64,000 nucleotides of DNA from Roseibium album (lineage in GTDB: Bacteria > Pseudomonadota > Alphaproteobacteria > Rhizobiales > Stappiaceae). The position numbers were made by a program, and so were the translations under genes. Shown here piece by piece: positions 35,854 through 44,754 of the stretch. The DNA is taken from contig NZ_CXWE01000003.1 in assembly GCF_001404515.1 (NCBI RefSeq), positions 558,001 to 622,000 of the forward strand, read 5' to 3'. Position 1 is the stretch's first letter; each line of letters opens with the position of its first letter. The notes beneath the pieces are model-generated. The model was not told the origin of the DNA. It did no database searches and worked only from the letters and a program-made list of their open reading frames with translations.

Positions 35854-37215
35854 TTATTGCGACAGGTAAACCTGCTGGATTTTCTTCGCAATGTTGGAGA
35901 AGGCGGCAATCAGATCGTCTGCGGACGTTGCGACATAGTACTTGTCCGGATCGGCGCACTCTCTCATTACCCGGGCCTGACTCGAAGTCGTCGCAGTCCC
36001 GAAATAGACCGTATAAATCGTGACACCGGCGTTTTTCATTGCGCTACAAAGAGAAAGGGCCCGCTGTGAGGATTTTCCCGAATAGCCCGAGCTCCGTTTC
36101 TCGACCCAGTAATCATTCGTCCCGTCCAGGCAAGTTCCGTCATACCTGACGCCTTTATACTCGTAATTTTGGCATTGAGTCTTCGTCCAGGTTACTTTCT
36201 CGTAGCGTGTATTGAAGGCCCCGTCGGTCATGATCAGGGCAAACTTCAACACTTCGGTATTCGAGTATTCGGCTGGCGCTGATTCCGTCGGCCAGAGATC
36301 TTTCCAGTTGGGGGAAAGTGTGTACCAGCCGACACCAATGCCAGTATGACCGGCTGTATAGCCGTCCGTTTCGAGATCGCCTATCGCGGTCATTAACGTG
36401 GACCGGTCGTCCGTCAGCGGTTGCAGCACGGAATCGGAGCACTCCGCGGCCCGGTAGGTTCCAGACCCGTTCCCGAGCGGTTCAACGGTATAGCTTGCAT
36501 CTGTGTACTGTTCGCCGCCAGTCCGCTCCGTAGCACATCTTGTACTATACCCATTGGTCGCTGCCGAAGCGTAGCTGTCCATGTTGACACCGACACTGTA
36601 AGGCACCAGCGAGATCTTGACCTTGCTTTCGGTCGAACCGTCCGGGATAAGGATATTGACCACCGATTCTGCTGCGTCTTTGAGATCGGAGAGTGCCCAG
36701 CCCATGGAACCGGTCACATCAACCACCATTGCCATTTCAATGTCGAACCGGGAAAAGGTTACCTGTGAGTTGGTACCGAACGTGAACGTTTCCGGCCCGA
36801 AGGCTTGTTTGCCGTAACCACCGAAATCGATGAACATGTTGTCCATGGTCGCCGCCGATGTGACGGTAACCCGACCGTTTTCGCTGTCGACAACGAAGGA
36901 CAGGTTATCGATCGCTTCGTCGAGGAAATCGGCGTCTGACATATTTCCCTTGAAGGAATCCGTGATGACTTTCTGGATTTCCGCGTCGGTCAAGGCCTGG
37001 GTCGACAATTGCGTCGCGGCGGCAAGCGCCGCAGCGTCGAGCGCGTAGGAAAGTTTTTCGCGCGCGTTCACGACCCGCGATACGTCGACCGCGGCACCGG
37101 CCATCACGATGATGATGACCAACATGATCCCGAAGATCGGGATAATCGCTCCCTCCCGTTCGCTGCGCAAACGAACGGCCAGGTTCCGGATAGAAAGAAT
37201 AGGTTGCTTTAACAT
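35854..37215 (-). CDS. TadG-like pilus assembly protein with von Willebrand A domain
   Basis: A protein of 453 residues. Residues of about 23-45 form a TadE/TadG-like N-terminal anchor (GAIIPIFGIMLVIIIVMAGAAVDVSRVVNAREKL in two steps). The C-terminal two-thirds are a VWA domain with the metal-site motif DVTGSMG (DxxGSxG-like) and cysteines in the loops. Such proteins often act with Tad/Flp pili, which help adhesion. Here no other tad genes are near, so it could be an independent surface or envelope protein. ATG follows GAGGCAG. Confidence 0.85.
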   Translation of the reverse strand: MLKQPILSIRNLAVRLRSEREGAIIPIFGIMLVIIIVMAGAAVDVSRVVNAREKLSYALDAAALAAATQLSTQALTDAEIQKVITDSFKGNMSDADFLDEAIDNLSFVVDSENGRVTVTSAATMDNMFIDFGGYGKQAFGPETFTFGTNSQVTFSRFDIEMAMVVDVTGSMGWALSDLKDAAESVVNILIPDGSTESKVKISLVPYSVGVNMDSYASAATNGYSTRCATERTGGEQYTDASYTVEPLGNGSGTYRAAECSDSVLQPLTDDRSTLMTAIGDLETDGYTAGHTGIGVGWYTLSPNWKDLWPTESAPAEYSNTEVLKFALIMTDGAFNTRYEKVTWTKTQCQNYEYKGVRYDGTCLDGTNDYWVEKRSSGYSGKSSQRALSLCSAMKNAGVTIYTVYFGTATTSSQARVMRECADPDKYYVATSADDLIAAFSNIAKKIQQVYLSQ

Positions 37216-37381
37216 GACTGCCTCACAGCTCTCATGAGACAGTTATTACAGAAAAGTACCTAAATTCTTAAATGAACCCTTTAAAACGGGTAAAATAAGT
37301 CTTAACGCAACTGAATAAAAAGACAATGTGAATGCGCGGACAAGGCAGATTTGCTTTCCGGTCAACCGAACACAATGCGCT

Positions 37382-37939
37382 CTACGGTTCGAGTTCTGTA
37401 TCCCAATACAGGAAATCCATCCAGCTCTCGTGCAGGTAGTTTGGCGGAAAACCCCTGCCATTGTTGTGCAGATCCTGGATGGTCGGCCGAAAGGGCATGT
37501 GCATCGGCCACATGTTCAACTGTTCGCAGGACTTGTTGGATTTGCGCAGGTTACAGGGTGAGCAGGCGGTGATCACATTCTCCCAGGTCGTCAGGCCACC
37601 TTTTGAACGGGGAATGAGGTGATCGAAGGTCAGTTCGTATTTGGAGCTGCAATACTGGCACTGAAATTTATCGCGGAGAAAGACGTTGAAGCGGGTAAAT
37701 GCGGGGTAACGGCTTGGTTTCACAAAAGTCTTGAGCGAGACAACGCTAGGCAATCGGAATTCGAAGCTCGGACTTCGGACCGCCGCATCATACTCTGCAA
37801 CTATGTTGACCCGATCCAGGAACACCGCCTTTATGGTGTCCTGCCACGACCACAAAGACAATGGATAGTAACTCAAAGGCCGGTAGTCCGCATTGAGCAC
37901 CAACGCCGGATGGGCTCCAGACGAAACCGCTATTGTCAC
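37382..37939 (-). CDS. HNH endonuclease family protein
   Basis: A protein of 185 residues from GTG at 37939 with AGGAG before it; an ATG at 37999 would add 20 residues. N-terminal part: VLNADYRPLSYYPLSLWSW. The HNH domain at about residues 95-150 has CQYC, then LTFDHLIPRSKGG and ACSPCNLRKSN: four zinc cysteines with the catalytic His in the DH pair. This family is conserved as a single-copy gene in rhizobia and relatives; substrate unknown. It lies between the VWA gene and leuC, alone. Confidence 0.86.
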   Translation of the reverse strand: MTIAVSSGAHPALVLNADYRPLSYYPLSLWSWQDTIKAVFLDRVNIVAEYDAAVRSPSFEFRLPSVVSLKTFVKPSRYPAFTRFNVFLRDKFQCQYCSSKYELTFDHLIPRSKGGLTTWENVITACSPCNLRKSNKSCEQLNMWPMHMPFRPTIQDLHNNGRGFPPNYLHESWMDFLYWDTELEP

Positions 37940-38240
37940 CTTCCGCTCCTCACACCTGCTCGGAATGTCCTGCGCCCGGTCAATCGGACAGCGGAACATG
38001 TCCTTTTGTGACAGGAGTATTGTAGTGCCGAGGTGACAGTCTTGTGAAGCCCGTCAAAGTCATTTCTGATTGAGGTTGTTGAAAGGCTTTTTCTGGCAAA
38101 GGATTTTTCTTAAATCTATGAATCAGTTGCCTGATATCAATTGCACCTGCGTTATGTCGACAGATTTACGTGCTCCACGAAAAAGGGCGCCCGAAGACGC
38201 CCTTTGAATTGCCGGAATTCTTGATTGGCGCGGATACGAA
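37940..38240. other. Intergenic stretch between HNH gene and leuC
   Basis: 301 bp that serves as the upstream region of the HNH gene and the end of the leuC transcript. Apart from the leuC terminator it is AT-richer than its neighbours around 38,090-38,160. No gene or RNA was seen. Confidence 0.5.
38182..38205 (-). terminator. Rho-independent terminator after leuC
   Basis: Arms AAAGGGCG and CGCCCTTT (8 bp) with an 8-nt loop; on the minus strand a T run (TTTTTCG) follows. It lies 36 bp past the leuC stop. Confidence 0.85.
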
Positions 38241-39653
38241 TCAATTCACCGTCCAGTTGCGAATATCAACGAAATGACCGGCGATCGCCGCTGCGGCAGC
38301 CATAGCCGGTGAAACAAGGTGGGTACGGCCCTTATGTCCTTGCCTGCCCTCGAAATTCCGGTTCGAAGTTGAAGCGCAGCGCTCACCAGGCTTAAGCTTG
38401 TCGGCATTCATTGCCAGGCACATGGAGCATCCAGGTTCACGCCAGTCAAATCCGGCTTCCTTGAAGATCACATCAAGGCCTTCTTCCTCAGCCTGTTCCT
38501 TCACGAGACCTGAGCCCGGAACCACCATGGCGTCGACATGCGCCGCCACTTTGTGGTTCCCGATGACAGCCGCGGCCGCACGCAGGTCTTCGATTCGACC
38601 GTTGGTGCACGAACCGATGAATGCACGATCGATCTTGATGTCGGTGATTTTTGTGCCCGGCTCAAGACCCATGTAGTCCAGTGCGCGCTTCTTGGAGTCG
38701 CGTCGGTTTTCATCCTCGATCTGCTCTGGATCCGGCACAACGCCTTCCACTGAAACCACATCTTCCGGAGAGGAGCCCCAGGAAACGATCGGCGGCAGGT
38801 TTGCGGCGTCCAGCTCGACAATCTTGTCGAAATAGGCATCCGCGTCCGAATGCAGCGTATGCCAGTAGGCCATCGCCATATCCCAGGCTTCGCCCTTTGG
38901 AGCCTTCGGACGGCCCTTGACGTATTCAAAGGTGATCTCGTCCGGAGCGATAAGTCCGGCGCGTGCGCCGGCTTCGATCGACATGTTACAGACGGTCATC
39001 CGTCCTTCCATGGACAGCGACCGGATCGCATCACCCGAATATTCGATGACGTAGCCCGTCCCGCCTGCGGTACCGATCTTGCCGATGATTGCCAGAACGA
39101 TGTCCTTTGCGGTGACACCTTCCGGCACATCACCATTGACCTTGACCAGCATGTTCTTGGCTTTTTTCTGGATCAGGGTCTGGGTCGCAAGGACATGCTC
39201 GACCTCGGACGTTCCGATGCCGTGTGCAAGTGATCCGAACGCACCGTGCGTGGACGTGTGGCTGTCGCCGCAGACAATGGTCATTCCAGGCAGCGTAAAG
39301 CCCTGTTCCGGACCGACGATATGAACGACACCCTGGCGCATATCCAGTTCGGAATAGTATTCAACTCCGAATTCGGCTGCGTTCTTGGCAAGAGTATCCA
39401 CCTGCAATGCGGACTCCGGATCGTCGATCCCGTCGCGCCGGTCGGTTGTCGGAACGTTATGGTCGACGACGGCCAGGGTCTTCTGCGGGCTGCGCACCTT
39501 GCGGCCATGCATCCGCAGTCCTTCGAAGGCCTGCGGGCTGGTGACTTCATGCACCAGGTGACGGTCTATGTAGAGCAGGCCGGTTCCGTCCGGCTGCATG
39601 TCGACCACGTGGTCGTCCCAGATCTTGTCGTAAAGCGTGCGAGCCTTCGCCAT
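38241..39653 (-). CDS. leuC: 3-isopropylmalate dehydratase large subunit
   Basis: A 470-residue aconitase-family protein. 4Fe-4S ligands: Cys in [14 protein letters not shown] region and the later pair in [12 protein letters not shown] and [12 protein letters not shown] at 39653 was chosen, with GAGGAGAG before it; it begins the standard [17 protein letters not shown]. It works with LeuD, encoded at the left end of the window. It follows rplS on the same strand, a usual place for leuC in this order, but a terminator lies between. Confidence 0.96.
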   Translation of the reverse strand: MAKARTLYDKIWDDHVVDMQPDGTGLLYIDRHLVHEVTSPQAFEGLRMHGRKVRSPQKTLAVVDHNVPTTDRRDGIDDPESALQVDTLAKNAAEFGVEYYSELDMRQGVVHIVGPEQGFTLPGMTIVCGDSHTSTHGAFGSLAHGIGTSEVEHVLATQTLIQKKAKNMLVKVNGDVPEGVTAKDIVLAIIGKIGTAGGTGYVIEYSGDAIRSLSMEGRMTVCNMSIEAGARAGLIAPDEITFEYVKGRPKAPKGEAWDMAMAYWHTLHSDADAYFDKIVELDAANLPPIVSWGSSPEDVVSVEGVVPDPEQIEDENRRDSKKRALDYMGLEPGTKITDIKIDRAFIGSCTNGRIEDLRAAAAVIGNHKVAAHVDAMVVPGSGLVKEQAEEEGLDVIFKEAGFDWREPGCSMCLAMNADKLKPGERCASTSNRNFEGRQGHKGRTHLVSPAMAAAAAIAGHFVDIRNWTVN

Positions 39654-39855
39654 GGGTCTCTCCTCATTCACGCCGGTTCCAGTTGCGCCTGCGTCCCGGC
39701 ACCTGCTTCCGGCATCGTCTTCCTTCGCTGACAGGTGCAGCAAGGATTGTTGCAAAATTCTGGCTAGTGAATGGCGCAGCCACGCCTCAAGGTCAAGTTC
39801 TGGCGGGTTGAGCTGAATTCAACTGAGATTGATTGCCATGATTTCATACAAAAAA

Positions 39856-39874
39856 GGCGGTCGCAGGGACCGCC
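39856..39874 (-). terminator. Rho-independent terminator after rplS
   Basis: GGCGGTC...GGACCGCC: a 7-8-bp stem with a short loop. On the minus strand six or more T residues follow (TTTTTTG). It lies 26 bp past the rplS stop. Confidence 0.88.
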
Positions 39875-39899
39875 TTTCAATCGTATTCGCCAACTCGGC

Positions 39900-40370
39900 T
39901 TATTCAGCAGCGCTCTCTGCAGCTTCCTGCTGGGCCTTCTTGGCTTCCGCCTTGGCAACCTTGACAGCGGCAGCTTCCGCGCGCGCTTCCTCGTTGAGGC
40001 GCTTGGAGCGAACATTGGTGTTTTCGGTGATCCGGGCGGACTTACCGCGGCGATCACGAAGGTAGTAGAGTTTCGCGCGGCGAACCTTGCCGCGGCGGAC
40101 AACTTCAACACCCTCGAGCATCGGGGAAAAGATCGGGAAGACTCGTTCAACGCCTTCGCCATAGGAGATCTTGCGAACCGTGAAGCTCTCGTTGATGCCG
40201 CCGCCGGAACGGGCAATGCAGACACCTTCATAAGCCTGTGTACGGGTACGGCTACCTTCGGTGACCTTTACGTTAACGCGAACCGTGTCACCTGGTGAAA
40301 ATTCGGGAAGCTTGCGTTGAGCTTCGATCTTCGCCATTTCCTCAGCATTGAGCTGCTCGATTATGTTCAT
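39900..40370 (-). CDS. rplS: Ribosomal protein L19
   Basis: A protein of 156 residues. The L19 core (about 1-118) has [31 protein letters not shown] and [21 protein letters not shown] 38-residue Ala/Lys/Glu tail, not part of the fold, is usual for rhizobial L19. The leader upstream has two hairpins. It is the last gene of the ffh-rpsP-rimM-trmD-rplS group, but the LuxR gene and a candidate sRNA separate it from trmD, so it must have its own promoter. Confidence 0.97.
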   Translation of the reverse strand: MNIIEQLNAEEMAKIEAQRKLPEFSPGDTVRVNVKVTEGSRTRTQAYEGVCIARSGGGINESFTVRKISYGEGVERVFPIFSPMLEGVEVVRRGKVRRAKLYYLRDRRGKSARITENTNVRSKRLNEEARAEAAAVKVAKAEAKKAQQEAAESAAE

Positions 40371-40409
40371 GGCATATTTCCCTTTTCAATTACAAAGCGG
40401 TCAGAGCGT

Positions 40410-40429
40410 TTTCCGGTAAAGGCCGGAAA
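40410..40429 (-). promoter_or_regulatory. Hairpin 2 in the rplS leader
   Basis: TTTCCGG and CCGGAAA (7 bp) with a 6-nt loop, 40-59 nt before the rplS start codon. It could fold in the mRNA leader and take part in L19 autoregulation; no known motif was recognised. Confidence 0.4.
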
Positions 40430-40509
40430 CGTGTTCACCAGCTTTGGGCCATGTTGCATATCAACCGGGATTAACGGGATTGAACCGAAACCGGTTCCGC
40501 CCTGCAGGT

Positions 40510-40529
40510 CGTTCAACAGAAATTGAACG
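40510..40529 (-). promoter_or_regulatory. Hairpin 1 in the rplS leader or operator
   Basis: CGTTCAA and TTGAACG (7 bp, perfect) separated by 6 bp. It lies just downstream of the proposed rplS promoter, so it may be a leader hairpin or a protein-binding site. Confidence 0.4.
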
Positions 40530-40554
40530 CGCCATCACCCAGCTTTCGCGGGCG

Positions 40555-40581
40555 TATATAGCAAAATCCGGAGTTTGTCAT
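40555..40581 (-). promoter_or_regulatory. Possible rplS promoter
   Basis: On the minus strand ATGACA and TATATA, 15 bp apart, are near the sigma-70-type consensus but the spacer is short. Transcription would start near 40,548, giving a leader of about 180 nt. Confidence 0.35.
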
Positions 40582-40707
40582 GTTGTTTTTGTTCGTCTGA
40601 ATATACCGGCTTGCAAGCTTCGCATCGAATTTCGGAGAATAAATTCAAGAGCTTTACGCCGACGTGGCTATGAGAGCGCCATTTATACAGACAAATACGA
40701 GGCAGCC

Positions 40708-40822
40708 AATAACAACAAAAGCAGCGGCACAAGTGCCGCTGCTGATGCCTAGCATTGCCTAAAGTAATTCTTTCCCCATTTCACCAGTTCTTCACAACTG
40801 ACAAAACAATTTTGGTTGCAAT
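40708..40822 (-). ncRNA. Candidate small RNA, about 110 nt
   Basis: A stand-alone transcription unit on the minus strand with no coding frame over six codons. It begins behind a near-consensus promoter and ends in a strong intrinsic terminator (11-bp stem, T-rich tail). Predicted start is about 40,822 and end about 40,708. It is divergent from the LuxR-type gene. I could not match it to a known RNA family such as the alpha-r groups. Confidence 0.55.
40720..40743 (-). terminator. Intrinsic terminator of the candidate sRNA
   Basis: AGCAGCGGCAC and GTGCCGCTGCT: an 11-bp perfect stem (in effect 10 bp with a tetraloop), followed on the minus strand by TTTTGTTGTT. On the plus strand there is no T run, so it does not serve a plus-strand gene. 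No annotated minus-strand gene ends here. Confidence 0.8.
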
Positions 40823-40828
40823 AACATT

Positions 40829-40857
40829 CTTATAGCACATTTGAAAAAAATTGTCAC
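40829..40857 (-). promoter_or_regulatory. Promoter of the candidate sRNA
   Basis: On the minus strand GTGACA (5 of 6 to TTGACA), a 17-bp spacer and TATAAG (5 of 6 to TATAAT). TGC directly before the -10 adds an extended -10 element. It is the best sigma-70-type promoter seen in the window. Confidence 0.6.
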
Positions 40858-40936
40858 GATGGCATTTACGATATCTATAAAATAACGTTAATTGATATCG
40901 GTTAAATCTCAAGTTGCAAGCAACAGGATTCGTCAC

Positions 40937-42088
40937 TTGGTAAACGATCACTCCAGTTTACTGCACAAAATCTACTCGGCTGCTTTGCTCGACGAGGGGC
41001 TTACTGGTGTGCTTTCGGATCTTGCAACCACTTATCCGGATCTGCCAATTTCTTATCAGGCCCAATGCGTCTACCGGAACAAGGTTTACGACTGCGCCAT
41101 GTTCAATCACGGCGAAGACGCCGAGTTCCGGCTAAACCATGCCGTCTCGCCAAATCCGTTTCCACCAATTGCGTTGCAATGCGATCCTTCGGATGTGGTT
41201 TTCACGGGGGATTTCATTTCCACCGCCGATGTCGAGAACACCGATTTTTACGATGAATTCCTGAAGGATCACGGCGAAATCAATCGTGCCTTTGGCGTGA
41301 TACTGCATCGCGAAGGCGAGGATTCCGCGTTCGTGGCCGCCAACCTGCCCAGAAGAATGGGCCGGAAAGAAGAGGAACATGTCCGAAGTCTTTTCGGCTT
41401 TCTCAGGCCGCATCTGCAAAATGCCTTCGGGCTGCTCTTGGAACTTGCAAAACGGGACGCTGAACCCGCCAACCCGCAATTCTGGCTGGATCAGATTCCG
41501 ACGGCCGCTCTGGTTGTTGAACCCGACGGCAGAATTCTGCATTTCAACCGACAGGCCGACAAAGTGCTGACAACCGGCAAAGCGTTGTTTATCGACCGGA
41601 CTGTCCGTCTGGGCGCGCGCAGGCCTCAAATACAATCCGCTCTTCAGGCGGCTCTCGCAAAAGCGTCAGGATTATCCATGCCAGTCGGGCCAATACCCCT
41701 GATGGACAACGGGCACCCAGGTCCCTTCTTTTTCGTCTTGCCTATCCAGCACAAAGACCAGCTTCACCCGGGGCTTGCACCTTTTCTGGCGCCAAGGCTT
41801 CCTCTGCTCGTCACGGTGTTCGATCCGGACGATGTCCCCAAATCATCTGAAAAAATACTCTCGACTGCATTCGGTTTGACGGATCGGGAAGCGCTGCTGG
41901 TTCAACAGCTGATCCTTGGTGTCTCGCTGAAACAGGCAGCGGAAAACTTGCAGATTTCGTATAATACGGCAAGAAATCATCTGGCGAGCGCGACGTCGAA
42001 AACCGGTGCCCATTCACAGGCCGATATCGTCCGGCGCGGCACGCAGCTCCTTGCAAAACTGGGAGACCAGGCTTCGGACAGGACCTAG
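40937..42088 (+). CDS. LuxR-type HTH transcriptional regulator
   Basis: A protein of 383 residues from TTG at 40937, with CAGGA 8 nt before; a TTG at 40892 gives 15 more residues but no ribosome site. The C-terminal ~65 residues form a LuxR/Fix[25 protein letters not shown] and [21 protein letters not shown]. The middle (about residues 170-235) looks PAS-like: [27 protein letters not shown]. No autoinducer-binding domain is recognised. It lies opposite to and between trmD and rplS, overlapping the trmD stop by 4 bp, and faces away from the candidate sRNA. Confidence 0.85.
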   Translation: MVNDHSSLLHKIYSAALLDEGLTGVLSDLATTYPDLPISYQAQCVYRNKVYDCAMFNHGEDAEFRLNHAVSPNPFPPIALQCDPSDVVFTGDFISTADVENTDFYDEFLKDHGEINRAFGVILHREGEDSAFVAANLPRRMGRKEEEHVRSLFGFLRPHLQNAFGLLLELAKRDAEPANPQFWLDQIPTAALVVEPDGRILHFNRQADKVLTTGKALFIDRTVRLGARRPQIQSALQAALAKASGLSMPVGPIPLMDNGHPGPFFFVLPIQHKDQLHPGLAPFLAPRLPLLVTVFDPDDVPKSSEKILSTAFGLTDREALLVQQLILGVSLKQAAENLQISYNTARNHLASATSKTGAHSQADIVRRGTQLLAKLGDQASDRT

Positions 42089-42795
42089 TCCACGTCGTCT
42101 TCGTCCGCCATATAGGATTCCCAGAGATCCGGACGCCGTTCACGGGTCAGGCGCTCGGCCTCTGCCATCCGCCATTCGTGAATTTTCTGGTGGTTACCGG
42201 ATGTCAGAACATCCGGAATCGGCATGTTCTCGAAGGCGGCCGGACGGGTGTAATGCGGATGTTCCAGCAATCCGGTCTCGAAACTCTCCGTATCCGCACT
42301 TTCGATATTGCCCATGACGCCCGGGATAAGCCTGATGATGGCGTCCAGCATCGTGATCGCCGCGACCTCGCCACCTGACAGGATATAGTCGCCGACGGAA
42401 ACCTCCTCAAGTTCCCGGGAATCGATGACCCGCTGGTCAACACCCTCAAACCTGCCGCAGACAATAATGGCGCCCGGACCGGACGCAAGCTCATGTGCCC
42501 GTTCCTGCGTGAACGGGCGACCGCGAGGGCTCATCAAAAGCCGAGGACGCGGATCACCGGCAGGCGCCGCTGCATCGACTGCCATTGCGAGTATGTCTGC
42601 CCGCAACACCATCCCGGCGCCGCCACCGGCAGGCGTGTCGTCAACGCTTCGATGCTTGTCCGTGGCAAAATCCCGGATCTGGACCGTCTCGAGAGCCCAA
42701 AGCGCCCTGGCGAGCGCCCGCCCCGACAAGCTGTGGCCAAGCGGTCCTGGAAACATGTCCGGATAGAGCGAGAGGATCGTGGCTTTAAAGGGCAT
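42085..42795 (-). CDS. trmD: tRNA (guanine-N1)-methyltransferase
   Basis: A 236-residue SPOUT methyltransferase, making m1G37 in tRNAs. Motifs: [44 protein letters not shown] and [16 protein letters not shown], which shape the trefoil knot. ATG at 42795 begins the usual [12 protein letters not shown]; a frame extension upstream has no family support. It is between rimM and rplS as usual, but the opposite-strand VanZ and LuxR genes interrupt the block on either side. Confidence 0.96.
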   Translation of the reverse strand: MPFKATILSLYPDMFPGPLGHSLSGRALARALWALETVQIRDFATDKHRSVDDTPAGGGAGMVLRADILAMAVDAAAPAGDPRPRLLMSPRGRPFTQERAHELASGPGAIIVCGRFEGVDQRVIDSRELEEVSVGDYILSGGEVAAITMLDAIIRLIPGVMGNIESADTESFETGLLEHPHYTRPAAFENMPIPDVLTSGNHQKIHEWRMAEAERLTRERRPDLWESYMADEDDVD

Positions 42796-42918
42796 CAAGT
42801 GACCATTAACCCTGAAATTCGAAAGTTCCGCCTGTCCACCGGACAATAACGGCACGGAAAGATCTGATTAAGGCCCACCGGTCATGCTGGCAAGAGCGTT
42901 TCAATCAGGTCCATTGCC

Positions 42919-43446
42919 GTGTTTCAGTTTCCAGTTTTGCGTTTCAAGCTTCCCGCCGTGATTCAGAGGCGGGTTGAACAGCACTATCTCGACATTTCGC
43001 TGAGCCGGATAGTACCGCTGGTTTCGCTGATGACATTCGGCATTCTGGTTGGCATGGTTTTCAAAACAGGCGTTGGTCATCCTTATGACAAGGTGATCCA
43101 TATTGGTTTCTTCGCCCTGCTGACACTCTCCATTCACGCGCTGTTCTGTTGCCGTCTGCGAATTTCAGCGGTCGTTGCGTTCACGATGGGAATTGCGGGT
43201 GAAGTCGTGCAAGGCTTTCTGCCGCATCATGAAATGTCGATAGCTGACACGGTCGCAAACGGCATCGGGGTAGCCTTGATCGTCGCGCTGATCGCATTGT
43301 TGCGGTCCGAGGTCAGTCAGGCGGTTGATGACCATGACACCGAGGAAAACCTGAACCTCAACCGCATGGGCCTGGAGCCCGTCCCAGTGCGTTATTTTTC
43401 CGGAGAATCCTCGTCAGACGATCCTGGCGCGTCTTCGGAAAAGTAG
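42919..43446 (+). CDS. VanZ-like family membrane protein
   Basis: A protein of 175 residues with four predicted membrane segments. KVIHIGFFALLTLSIHALF and GIAGEVVQGFLPHHEMSIAD, with the typical G-E-x-x-Q and DxxAN (DTVANGIG) marks, fit the VanZ-like family; function unknown outside teicoplanin resistance. The start is GTG at 42919, as the only in-frame codon before the first membrane helix. The last 55 bp overlap the 3' end of rimM on the other strand, so both C-terminal tails are encoded by the same DNA. Confidence 0.8.
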   Translation: MFQFPVLRFKLPAVIQRRVEQHYLDISLSRIVPLVSLMTFGILVGMVFKTGVGHPYDKVIHIGFFALLTLSIHALFCCRLRISAVVAFTMGIAGEVVQGFLPHHEMSIADTVANGIGVALIVALIALLRSEVSQAVDDHDTEENLNLNRMGLEPVPVRYFSGESSSDDPGASSEK

Positions 43447-43949
43447 TCGTCAGGCAAGTCCGCTTTCACAAACCCTTCCGCCATAGCGACCTCAGGCACG
43501 AATTCCTTCGTGAACGGGATGTAGAATGTCCTGCCTCGCTTCGGCCTGATCTCCAGAAGATCGCCGGCGCCGAAATCCTGAACCGCAACGATTTTCCCCA
43601 GTTGTGCACCGCTCTGGTCGATGACGCTCAGGCCGTTGAGGTCGGAATAGTAGAATTCGTCTTCATCAGGATCGGGAAACCGGTCACGGTCGACATAGAG
43701 TTCGACGCCGTTCAGTTCTTCCGCCTGGTTCCGGTCCTTCACCTGCTTGAACTTGGTGATCACGACCGTCTTCTGCACTCGCGCTTTTTCAACCTCGAAG
43801 GACCTTGATCCGTCCTTGGAGATCAGCACGCCGTAGTCGGTGAAAGAGAGCGGGTCGTCACCATAAGGCTTGACCCGCACTTCCCCGCGGATGCCGTGAG
43901 CGGCACCGATCTTGGCCATCAGGACTTTCTGACTGTCTGTTGAACTCAT
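43392..43949 (-). CDS. rimM: 16S rRNA processing protein RimM
   Basis: A protein of 185 residues. N-terminal domain: AKIGAAHGIRGEVRVKPYGDDP. PRC-barrel domain: FYYSDLNGLSVIDQSGAQLGKIV and LLEIRPKRGRTFYIPF. It helps mature the 3' major domain of the 30S subunit and binds S19. It follows rpsP by 62 bp. The acidic tail after about residue 168 is encoded by the bases overlapping the VanZ gene on the other strand. Confidence 0.96.
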   Translation of the reverse strand: MSSTDSQKVLMAKIGAAHGIRGEVRVKPYGDDPLSFTDYGVLISKDGSRSFEVEKARVQKTVVITKFKQVKDRNQAEELNGVELYVDRDRFPDPDEDEFYYSDLNGLSVIDQSGAQLGKIVAVQDFGAGDLLEIRPKRGRTFYIPFTKEFVPEVAMAEGFVKADLPDDYFSEDAPGSSDEDSPEK

Positions 43950-44011
43950 GTCAGCATGGGCCTTTGATGTATACCGGCGCCGTCTCTTTCAAATATTGGA
44001 TCGGCAGATGC

Positions 44012-44413
44012 TTATTCAGCAGCTGCTTCTTCGGAAGCGCCTTCGGTCGCAGCCTCTGCAGTTGCTGCAGCAGCTTCTTCATCAGCAAGTTTCTTGGCTT
44101 CCAGGCGTTCCTTGGCCTTGGCTCCGAGTTCTGCCTTCTGCGGGTTGTTGCGCGGCTCGCGCTTCAGCAGGCCGGCGGCATCCAGAAAACGGTGAACACG
44201 GTCGGTCGGCTTGGCACCGTTGCCGAGCCAGTACTGAATGCGTTCTACATTCAGCTTGACGCGGTCTTCGGAATCCTTCGGAAGCATCGGATCGTAGGAG
44301 CCGACCTTCTCGATGAAACGACCATCGCGCGGTGAGCGGATGTCAGCAATAACGATACGGTAATACGGGCGTTTCTTGGAACCGCCGCGTGCCAGGCGAA
44401 TTTTCGTAGCCAT
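44012..44413 (-). CDS. rpsP: Ribosomal protein S16
   Basis: A protein of 133 residues. The start [31 protein letters not shown] and [11 protein letters not shown] are diagnostic. The last ~45 residues form an Ala/Glu-rich tail, similar to that of rplS and usual for rhizobia. It is 18 bp behind the chorismate mutase gene, so it is co-transcribed with ffh. Confidence 0.98.
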   Translation of the reverse strand: MATKIRLARGGSKKRPYYRIVIADIRSPRDGRFIEKVGSYDPMLPKDSEDRVKLNVERIQYWLGNGAKPTDRVHRFLDAAGLLKREPRNNPQKAELGAKAKERLEAKKLADEEAAAATAEAATEGASEEAAAE

Positions 44414-44430
44414 TTTTTATCTCCAGTTTT

Positions 44431-44754
44431 TCAGTTGCCGGCTTCAGCGGCAATGGCTTCATGGTGCCGGATCACTTCGCGAACGATGAAGTTCAGGAAT
44501 TTCTCGGCAAAGTCAGGATCGAGATTGGCATCGGCAGCCAGCCGCCGCAGTCTTTCGATCTGAATCTTCTCCCGCGCCGGATCGGCCGGCGGCAGGTCGT
44601 TGGTTGCTTTCAGAACACCCACCTGCTGGGTGCACCTGAAACGTTCGGCGAGCATATGGATGAGCGCGGCATCGATATTGTCGATGGAAGATCTCAGAGC
44701 TTTCAGCTCCTGCAGAGCCTCGCTCTCGCCAAGCCGGGTCTCCGCTTCACTCAT
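44431..44754 (-). CDS. Chorismate mutase, AroQ class
   Basis: A protein of 107 residues, all helical. LKALRSSIDNIDAALIHMLAERFRCTQQVGVLK includes the Arg and Lys residues that bind chorismate. It rearranges chorismate to prephenate for Phe and Tyr synthesis. No signal peptide, so it is the cytoplasmic type. The start overlaps the ffh stop (ATGA). A gene of this kind between ffh and rpsP is common in rhizobia. Confidence 0.93.
   Translation of the reverse strand: MSEAETRLGESEALQELKALRSSIDNIDAALIHMLAERFRCTQQVGVLKATNDLPPADPAREKIQIERLRRLAADANLDPDFAEKFLNFIVREVIRHHEAIAAEAGN

Larger units (their letters stand above)
40371..40936. other. 566-bp regulatory gap between rplS and LuxR gene
   Basis: No protein gene. 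It holds the rplS leader and promoter (minus), a candidate sRNA (minus) and the start of the LuxR gene (plus). Two further dyads occur. The part at 40,760-40,910 is distinctly AT-rich compared with the rest of the window. Confidence 0.65.
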
